From: CAVYYW01 sp963772845
Lineage (GTDB): Bacteria; Bacillota; Bacilli; Bacillales; Sporolactobacillaceae
DNA: 64,000 bases
Reading direction: 5' to 3'
NCBI GenBank assembly: GCA_963772845.1
Contig: CAVYYW010000009.1
Span: 1 to 64,000 of the forward strand
The notes beneath the pieces were generated by a model. That model had not been told where the DNA came from and searched no databases. It worked only from the letters and a program-made list of their open reading frames with translations. The translations under genes were made by a program, and so were the position numbers. This document shows positions 58,189-64,000 of this stretch, in pieces. Numbering within the stretch: position 1 is the stretch's first letter; each line of letters begins with the position of its first letter.

Positions 58189-59628
58189 TCAGCTTCGTGC
58201 CACGCTTTGTTTTTGCTTTGAATAACGTGCATTTTTTTCCTCAGGAGGCACGGTGTTTTTAATATAGAATGACAGCACGACACCTATGAGAGACAACACG
58301 GTAACCACAAGCAGCGCAACATTTGCGCCATGAATCATCGGGTAGGATATGGCTGCGTTGTGTTTTGCTGACTGGGCGGTTGTCGTCATCACTGTCACGA
58401 TGATCGCTGTTCCCACTGATGCTGCGACCTGACGCATCGTATTGCTCATTGCCGCACCATGGGGAATCAGACGATTAGGCAGCTGATTTAAGCCAGCTGT
58501 TGTTGCCGGCATCATGACCATGGATAACCCAAACATCCGGATCGAATAAAGAATCGCAATAAATGCAAACGATGTTGTCGGGTTCAAGCTGGAAAAAGCA
58601 AACGTCGAAACCGTAATGATGGATAACCCCGTAATGGCAAGCCAGCGTGCTCCGATTTTATCGAAAATCCGTCCTGTAATTGGTGACATGATGCCCATAA
58701 CAAGGGCTCCAGGCAGAATCGCAAGACCCGATTCCATGGCTGTGAAATGGCGCATGTTCTGCATATAGAGGGGGATAATCGTCTCCACGCCAATCAAGCC
58801 CATAAAGCCGATCATGCCGATAATTGTCGTCATGGTAAAAATCAAATTCTTAAAGACTCTGAATTCGAGCATTGGGTGATGCATTTTAAGCTGCCGCAGT
58901 ATAAAAGCGACTAATGCTAACGCCCCAGCAGCCAGCACGATAATGGTGATCGGATTGGTCCATCCATTGTTTCCAGCGCTGGTAAAACCATATAGAAGAC
59001 CGCCAAAACCGAATGAAGATAGCATGATCGATAAGATATCTATTTTCGGATTCTTTAATTCGGTGACATTTTTCATGGCGATCACAGCAACCAGAATATC
59101 CACCAGAGCAATTGGCAGGATAATCATGAACAGGACGCGCCAGGAATAATTCGCTATTATCCATCCTGACAGTGCTGGCCCGAGAGCCGGTGCAAAGGAA
59201 ATGACAAGACCAACCATTCCCATCGCAGCCCCTCTTTTATTTACAGGGAAAATCAGCAAGAATACGGTCTGCATCAGCGGAAGCATAATCCCTGCCCCGC
59301 TTGATTGTATAATTCTCCCTAACAGCAGCACGCCGAAATTTGGTGCGAGACCGGCTATAATCGTACCGAAGGCAAAAATGCTCATCGCTGAAATAAATAG
59401 CTGCCTCGTTGTAAATTTTTCAAGCAGGAAGGCGCTGATCGGTATCATAACACCGTTAACGAGCATAAAGACTGTCGTCAGCCACTGTGCTGTATTGGCG
59501 CTTATATGCATTTCGTGCATGATCGGCGGAATGGCTGTGATCATCAATGTTTGATTTAAAATGGCTATAAATGACCCGGCCAGAAGCAGCGCAGCAATCG
59601 ATGTTCTGTTAATCTGTTGATCTTTCAT
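58189..59628 (-). CDS. DHA2-family MFS drug efflux pump
   Basis: A 479-aa transporter with 14 predicted helices, like EmrB/QacA/LmrB. The first helix reads SIAALLLAGSFIAILNQTLM, helix 4 region GRIIQSSGAGIMLPLMQTVF, and antiporter motif C is seen in SFAPALGPALSGWIIANYSWR. It exports hydrophobic drugs by proton exchange; lincomycin-type resistance is common for the LmrB branch. GGAGG lies about eight bases before ATG 59628. No TetR- or MarR-type regulator is adjacent. Confidence 0.92.
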   Translation of the reverse strand: MKDQQINRTSIAALLLAGSFIAILNQTLMITAIPPIMHEMHISANTAQWLTTVFMLVNGVMIPISAFLLEKFTTRQLFISAMSIFAFGTIIAGLAPNFGVLLLGRIIQSSGAGIMLPLMQTVFLLIFPVNKRGAAMGMVGLVISFAPALGPALSGWIIANYSWRVLFMIILPIALVDILVAVIAMKNVTELKNPKIDILSIMLSSFGFGGLLYGFTSAGNNGWTNPITIIVLAAGALALVAFILRQLKMHHPMLEFRVFKNLIFTMTTIIGMIGFMGLIGVETIIPLYMQNMRHFTAMESGLAILPGALVMGIMSPITGRIFDKIGARWLAITGLSIITVSTFAFSSLNPTTSFAFIAILYSIRMFGLSMVMMPATTAGLNQLPNRLIPHGAAMSNTMRQVAASVGTAIIVTVMTTTAQSAKHNAAISYPMIHGANVALLVVTVLSLIGVVLSFYIKNTVPPEEKNARYSKQKQSVARS

Positions 59629-59818
59629 TCTTGCACCTCCGTTCTTTTGCTTTAATAACCAAAAATTGGGTTTCTGATTTATCGTAAACTGAATCGATTT
59701 TTATTATTCACGCCATTTATCATAACCTGTTCAGACACTGTATTAAAGCATTGTGCTCGACATAAGTGTCCCTCGGATCTGCACAGAGAAAAACGGCGCT
59801 TCTCAGCCCCGTTTCACC

Positions 59819-60423
59819 TCATTTATTCATATGTGAGAGAAATTCACCTAACAAATCGTCAATACTTTCATTTGTTTCAGTTTCTTCATCCTCATCAGCC
59901 CCGCTGTTCTGCTTGGCTTTATCCCAATCAAAATCGCTCAAATCATCCTCTGCATTCACATCAACCTGCTGCCTTGGTTCCGATTCATAATCATCTAACG
60001 GATTATGAAATTTCTCAGTTTCTTTAGGCATTTCAGCTTCCGTTTTCTCCTGCAAATACAGCGCTTGATTAATATCGGTAGCATTGCTGTTCATTGAAGC
60101 GAGCAACGCTGTTGAACGGACGGGATCGGTAATTAATTGATGAAGAATGCTCCCAAGCAGGGCTTCGGAGTGCTCATGCTTTAACCAGCTTCTCTGGCTT
60201 TTGCTCAATTTATGAGGAAGCGGGATTGTTAACGTCTCCCGCTCTCTCGATAAGGTCTGAACCACACCCTGCATGACAAAATCAGCAATTTTCCCTGAAA
60301 AGTTACGCCTTTCTGTTTCGCGAAGCTTTTGCAGCTGTTTCAGAACATGGTCTGGCGTATCAGCAGGCAGACGAAAAGCGATGGTTTGCCCGCGCTTGAC
60401 TTCATATTGTGAGGGTTACTCAT
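59819..60423 (-). pseudogene. ParR-like ribbon-helix-helix partner of ParM, frameshifted near its start
   Basis: ATG 60423 follows AAGGTGAG ten bases past parM and reads MSNP; then one base is missing, and QYEVKRGQTIAFRLPADTPD continues in another frame to the stop at 59819. Repaired length is about 201 aa. Two tandem ribbon-helix-helix-like units are visible: QTIAFRLP with RNFSGKIADFVMQGV, and LTIPLPHKL with SEALLGSILHQL. An acidic linker and the short helix ESIDDLLGEFLSHMNK end the protein. This is the expected build of a ParR: DNA-binding N-terminus and a ParM-contacting tail. An ATG at 60274 inside the gene would give only the second half. Confidence 0.8.
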
Positions 60424-60432
60424 GATCTCACC

Positions 60433-61629
60433 TTATTTCGATTCGACAGGTTTTTTATTCTCGCTTTTTTTATCTTTGCCTGAGTGGTTGTGGTTGTTCT
60501 TTTTCAGGTAATCAGAGAGTAATTTGTAGTATGCATTGGCCATCATCCAGATGCTTTCTTTTTCATCTTCAAAGAAATCAATATTATAGCCGTCTAAATT
60601 ATTATTTAGTGTTTTAAGGTAGTCTTTCAGCACAATAGAGCCGCCGCCTACAAAATAGCAGATTTCTGTTTGGGAATTCTTCTGCCATACATTCCGGAGC
60701 AGACGATACTGTTTCTTGGCTAGTTCAAGCAGCACGCGGTCTGTAATGTCATGAACGCTTGTGCGGTTCCCGCGGACCATAATGTGATTGCGATTATTCT
60801 TTCTTGTAATAATTTCAACGACATCCCAACGGCTGCTAAGCTCCACACCGTGCTTTGTGCGAATATCTTCCCTGATGGTTTCAAGTGATTCAGACACACC
60901 AAGATTGAAGCCTTGTGCCTTGTCATCATCAACAGTACGGTTCTTGATAACCGCGATATCAGTCGACAGACCGCCGATATCCTGGATAAGGATTCTTTTA
61001 TCAATTAAATCTTTATTAATAATATTCAGGTCTTTGTCCATAACAAGGTTAATGAACGCCGCAAAGCCTTCTGGATACACTTTGACTTCGTCGAACTTAA
61101 TGTTAACTTTCGTCCCTTGATATTTTGGTGTCACCAAGAATTCAACCTGGTGGACAGATCCAAGAAGCTTCGAGCGGTATCCTGCATCCTTGCCTTCTTT
61201 AACTTCGCGAAGAGGTAAACCCGTACCAAGATTATAATGAGAGTCTATAACATTATTATTCTTCTTAAAAACCTCTGAATTTTCATCTCTCACTGCATCT
61301 AAAGCAAGCGAAGCAAAAAGAAGCACAAGCGATTGATCTTCTTCTGATTTGCTGCTGCCAGGGTCAAGCTCTGTAGCATTTTCACTTTTCGTCGCAAGAT
61401 CGCCGACACGGTAGATGACATTATTTTCTTTTAAAGCAGGGGAGTGTACGCGAATATGTATTCCTTCTAAAGGATCTTTGCTGTCCAATTCTTCGATTCC
61501 TATTACTGGGCGGTCCTCTATATCTCTTGCTATGACATTCGGGATGTTTAGTTCATAATCAGTTTTTCCAAAAACAGCTTTCAGCGAATCGTTCCCAACA
61601 TCAATTGCTGCAACTCTCGCATTACTCAT
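60433..61629 (-). CDS. parM: ParM/StbA-like actin-family ATPase
   Basis: A 398-aa actin-like protein. Phosphate loop 1 is VAAIDVGNDSLKAVFG at the start, phosphate loop 2 ILIQDIGGLSTDIAVI near residue 220, and the adenosine motif CYFVGGGSIVLKDYL near 345. It is longer than plasmid R1 ParM (320 aa), with a charged C-terminal tail rich in Lys, Asn and His. It forms filaments that push apart DNA bound by its ParR. The ParR-like gene follows after ten bases, and an array of short repeats lies directly upstream, so all three parts of a type II partition locus are present. Whether it acts on the chromosome or came from a plasmid is open. Confidence 0.88.
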   Translation of the reverse strand: MSNARVAAIDVGNDSLKAVFGKTDYELNIPNVIARDIEDRPVIGIEELDSKDPLEGIHIRVHSPALKENNVIYRVGDLATKSENATELDPGSSKSEEDQSLVLLFASLALDAVRDENSEVFKKNNNVIDSHYNLGTGLPLREVKEGKDAGYRSKLLGSVHQVEFLVTPKYQGTKVNIKFDEVKVYPEGFAAFINLVMDKDLNIINKDLIDKRILIQDIGGLSTDIAVIKNRTVDDDKAQGFNLGVSESLETIREDIRTKHGVELSSRWDVVEIITRKNNRNHIMVRGNRTSVHDITDRVLLELAKKQYRLLRNVWQKNSQTEICYFVGGGSIVLKDYLKTLNNNLDGYNIDFFEDEKESIWMMANAYYKLLSDYLKKNNHNHSGKDKKSENKKPVESK

Positions 61630-61725
61630 TTACAACATTCCTCTCTTATTCATAATTAAAAAGGTTATGTTAAAAGTTTAAATCAGATCGAGACAAGATA
61701 CAATTAGTTTTGAAAAATATTTATT

Positions 61726-61872
61726 TTGTAAACAAGTTAACATTTACGTAAACTTTTAAACAATTTTGCTTACATCCTTTTAAAACAACATGCAAACACT
61801 TTTGTTTACTTGCTTACTAATTTGCAAACATAACGTAAACATTTTGCAAACTTGCAAACAATAATGTTTACA
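61726..61872. repeat. parC-like array of short GYAAAC repeats
   Basis: About twelve 9-bp units of the form TTGYAAACA or its inverse TGTTTAC / TGCTTACA within 147 bp, for example at 61726, 61744, 61822, 61844, 61853 and 61864. Pairs abut (TTGCAAACTTGCAAACA). It lies 97 bp upstream of parM, where the promoter and centromere of type II partition loci sit. Confidence 0.75.
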
Positions 61873-62212
61873 ATGGGTTTATTTTATAAAATATCCTTTT
61901 TATTCAATAAAATCCCTGCTAGATTATTGTCTGAATTTGGCGATTTCACCCTTCGCCAAATTATGCATATCGCAAAAATTGACGTAAAAAATCAGAAACA
62001 ACGATTAAAAATAATACATATGAATTTGCAGAAACAATATTAATATAGATTGAAGAGCGAGCCAGCAAATATTTAATAAAGAGTTGAGAGGTTCTCGTCT
62101 GTAAAAGAGGATGAAGATTTCTGAACACATAGGAAATTAAAGACCGGATTGATTAATAACCAGCCATACCCTGTCGTTCTCCACTAGACGTCTGTAGACT
62201 CAGTTTCCCACA
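61873..62212. other. Gap between parC-like array and pullulanase terminator
   Basis: 340 bp. A 63-codon plus-strand frame (61852-62043) exists but overlaps the repeat array and lacks a ribosome site. The inverted repeat TTGGCGA / TCGCCAA with the loop TTTCACCCT lies at 61938-61959. Nothing else recognised. Confidence 0.45.
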
Positions 62213-62247
62213 CAAAAAACCTCCGGAGACTTCTTTCTCCAGAGGCT
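62213..62247 (-). terminator. Terminator after the pullulanase gene
   Basis: GCCTCTGGAGA / TCTCCGGAGG (one mismatch) on the minus strand with an eight-base loop, followed by TTTTTTGTG, 26 bp past the stop codon. Confidence 0.87.
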
Positions 62248-62272
62248 GTGTATTTTATTCTATTTTACACCC

Positions 62273-64000
62273 TTACCTTTGCGGTTTAAGCGGTCCTCTT
62301 GCCTCCTGATGCAGCACCATCATAGAGATTCCCGGTACCGTCACCTTACCTGCAGCATGACCAAGTGTTTGTTCACTTACTTTCCCTTCTGTCGCGTTGA
62401 TTCCCCATCTCCCCAGAGGAAGCTTCATATCGATAGGTGACTTATTGGGGTTATACACCACTAAGATGTTGCCCCACTGGTCACGGTTGGCATGGCCAGT
62501 CAGCTCAAATGCAACGGTATTATCAGGACTTGGCAAGAAGCTTAGATGATTTTTTATCTGATTGGCACTCGTCATACGAAAAGCTGGATGCGCGTGCCGC
62601 AAACCAATCAGACCGCTGTAATAATCAAAGACATTATTAAACTTGGCTTTCCGAGCCCAGTCAAATTGATTCGTCTGATCCCCAGCATTATAGCTGTTAT
62701 CATTTCCTCCTTTAGTTCTTAGCAGCTCACTGCCTCCCTGCATAAAGGAAACCCCCTGGGAAGTCATCACAACTGCCTGCGCAAGCTCGTCCATCTTTAT
62801 TCTGTCATTTACAGTATCATTGGGATTGCTTTCCGTTATTTTATCCCAGAGCGTGTAATTATCATGGCTTGTAACGTAATTAATCGTCTCTCCTGGCGTC
62901 GATGTGAAGTCATTGATGCTTCCCTCTATTCCCTTCTTAATGACATCTGTGAGCCCTTTAGCGCCTGTTGCAAAGCCTTGAGACGCACTGTCAAACACAT
63001 TGCCATCTAATGCATTGCGAAGATTATCATTAAACACTGCAACGCCGAGCCCCTTTTGCTGACCTTTTGTCAGGAGCTGATCAGCGGGAAGCGCAGAGTC
63101 ACCGCCCTTCCATGGCTCACCATACAAGGCGATGCCTGGGTCTATCTTATGCAGCTCCGTTGATGCTTTTTTCATTGTGTCCTTACCAAGCAAGGCCATC
63201 AGATCAAACCGGAAACCATCGACATGATACTCCTTCACCCAGTATTTTAGAGAATCGGTGATAAACTTTTGCACCATCGGCCGTTCTGCAGCGATTTCGT
63301 TCCCTACACCCGAACCATTGGTATAATTACCTGAAGCATCCGTCCGGTAATAATACTGAGGAACAATTTTATCAAAATCAGATACCTTAACGTCAAACGT
63401 GTGGTTGTACACGACATCCATATTAATACCGATATTACTCTTATGAAGTGATTGCACCATCTGTTTAAATTCTTTAATTCTCGCTGTTCCATAAGGTGTT
63501 GAAGCATACGCTCCTTCTGGCACATTGTAATTACGCGGGTCATAACCCCAGTTATATTGATCATTTTTCGTTTCATCAATACTGTTAAAGGCATAGGAAG
63601 GAAGCACCTGAACATGCGTGATCCCTAATTCCTTTAAATGATCGAGACCTGTTTTTACTTGATTTGGTCCCTTTGTTCCATGCTCGGTTAGAGCCAAAAA
63701 TTTACCCTTATTTGTCATTCCGGAATTTTTATCAATCGAAAAATCACGGATGTGCATCTCATAAATGATTTCATCTTCTATGTTATTTGGCGTGACATGC
63801 TTATCACCCTTCCAGCCTGGCGGATCCGTTTTCTGCAAATCAACGATCATTCCTCTCGTTCCATTCGGAGCAATTGCTGTTGCATAAGGATCAACCGCCT
63901 CATTTGTTTGACCCAAAACGGTGACTTCATACGTGTAATATTTATCTGCCTGATTCCCATGAAGCTTGGTGGACCATGTCCCTTTCGATGATTTTTTCAT
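62273..64000 (-). CDS. pulA: Type I pullulanase, C-terminal 575 residues (runs off the window)
   Basis: A debranching enzyme of glycoside hydrolase family 13 that cuts alpha-1,6 links in pullulan and branched dextrins. The type I signature YNWGYDPRNYNVPEGAYA is near visible residue 150. The catalytic Asp is in DGFRFDLMALLG, the acid Glu in LYGEPWKGG, and the third Asp in YVTSHDNYTLWDK. The barrel is followed by a C-terminal beta domain ending in RGPLKPQR. The gene continues beyond base 64000; type I enzymes have about 700 residues or more, so the N-terminal carbohydrate-binding part is outside. No signal peptide can be judged. Confidence 0.95.
   Translation of the reverse strand: MKKSSKGTWSTKLHGNQADKYYTYEVTVLGQTNEAVDPYATAIAPNGTRGMIVDLQKTDPPGWKGDKHVTPNNIEDEIIYEMHIRDFSIDKNSGMTNKGKFLALTEHGTKGPNQVKTGLDHLKELGITHVQVLPSYAFNSIDETKNDQYNWGYDPRNYNVPEGAYASTPYGTARIKEFKQMVQSLHKSNIGINMDVVYNHTFDVKVSDFDKIVPQYYYRTDASGNYTNGSGVGNEIAAERPMVQKFITDSLKYWVKEYHVDGFRFDLMALLGKDTMKKASTELHKIDPGIALYGEPWKGGDSALPADQLLTKGQQKGLGVAVFNDNLRNALDGNVFDSASQGFATGAKGLTDVIKKGIEGSINDFTSTPGETINYVTSHDNYTLWDKITESNPNDTVNDRIKMDELAQAVVMTSQGVSFMQGGSELLRTKGGNDNSYNAGDQTNQFDWARKAKFNNVFDYYSGLIGLRHAHPAFRMTSANQIKNHLSFLPSPDNTVAFELTGHANRDQWGNILVVYNPNKSPIDMKLPLGRWGINATEGKVSEQTLGHAAGKVTVPGISMMVLHQEARGPLKPQR

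Noticed and set aside
61852..62043. 63-codon plus-strand gene
   Set aside because: It begins inside the parC-like array, has no ribosome site, and its composition follows the AT-rich background.
1..64000. tRNA, rRNA or prophage genes
   Set aside because: I saw no cloverleaf-type sequence, no rRNA landmarks and no phage structural, lysis or integrase genes on either strand.

Overview
The window looks like chromosomal DNA of a low- to mid-GC member of the Bacillaceae. The indicators are a bacterial nitric oxide synthase oxygenase, a BceRS-BceAB peptide-resistance module, a mannitol operon in mtlA-mtlR-mtlF-mtlD order, a LytST-CstA module, an Ohr peroxidase, a T-box leader, strong AGGAGG-type ribosome sites with several TTG and GTG starts, and many small membrane proteins. 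I cannot resolve the genus. No rRNA, tRNA, CRISPR array or phage structural gene is visible.

Layout. 1-4.2 kb: a three-gene set (small secreted-type protein, nos, membrane-anchored protein) present twice in tandem; the second nos is frameshifted. 4.7-7.2 kb: an OYE-type flavin reductase divergent from an AbrB-family membrane protein. 7.8-12.4 kb: bceRSAB-like module. 12.5-18.5 kb: SRPBCC protein, two orphan oligopeptide-type permeases, a lipoprotein, a zinc peptidase, and fragments of an SDR and of serine beta-lactamase-like genes. 18.6-20.2 kb: repeat-rich DNA with a deleted IS1595-type element. 20.3-26.2 kb: a broken GNAT gene and the mtl operon, with a frameshift in mtlD. 26.5-31.2 kb: tiny membrane-protein genes around a second sliding clamp whose promoter carries a probable LexA box. 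31.4-33.2 kb: T-box leader and MFS transporter. 33.8-39.4 kb: TetR / AbrB-family membrane protein / DUF6176 cassette, duplicated in tandem, with a third fragment. 39.4-47.9 kb: miscellaneous housekeeping and accessory genes, including a chemoreceptor and Ohr. 48-53.3 kb: panE, cstA with a tiny coupled partner, and lytST. 54.2-59.6 kb: luciferase-like monooxygenase, ECF sigma/anti-sigma pair, GNAT and a DHA2 MFS pump. 59.8-61.9 kb: a ParM-like actin, a ribbon-helix-helix ParR-like partner and a short-repeat array resembling parC. The window ends inside a type I pullulanase gene.

Genes likely to work together: LytST senses a carbon metabolite (probably pyruvate by analogy) and drives cstA, which also has a probable cre site. 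BceRS induces BceAB through a probable operator upstream of bceA. MtlR activates the mtl operon. Each TetR copy probably represses its divergent AbrB-family gene through a perfect palindrome over the -35 box. ParM, ParR and parC would form a type II-like segregation system.

Two genome-scale themes stand out. First, intergenic DNA carries several dispersed repeat families: a two-hairpin element followed each time by a degenerate 21-bp array, a second hairpin family, an inverted pair of about 230 bp, and several other short-period arrays. Second, single-base frameshifts recur (nos copy 2, the lipoprotein, a beta-lactamase-like gene, two GNAT genes, mtlD, the parR-like gene). This points either to active gene decay or to residual indel errors in the assembly. 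All of this was read by eye from sequence; nothing was searched against a database.
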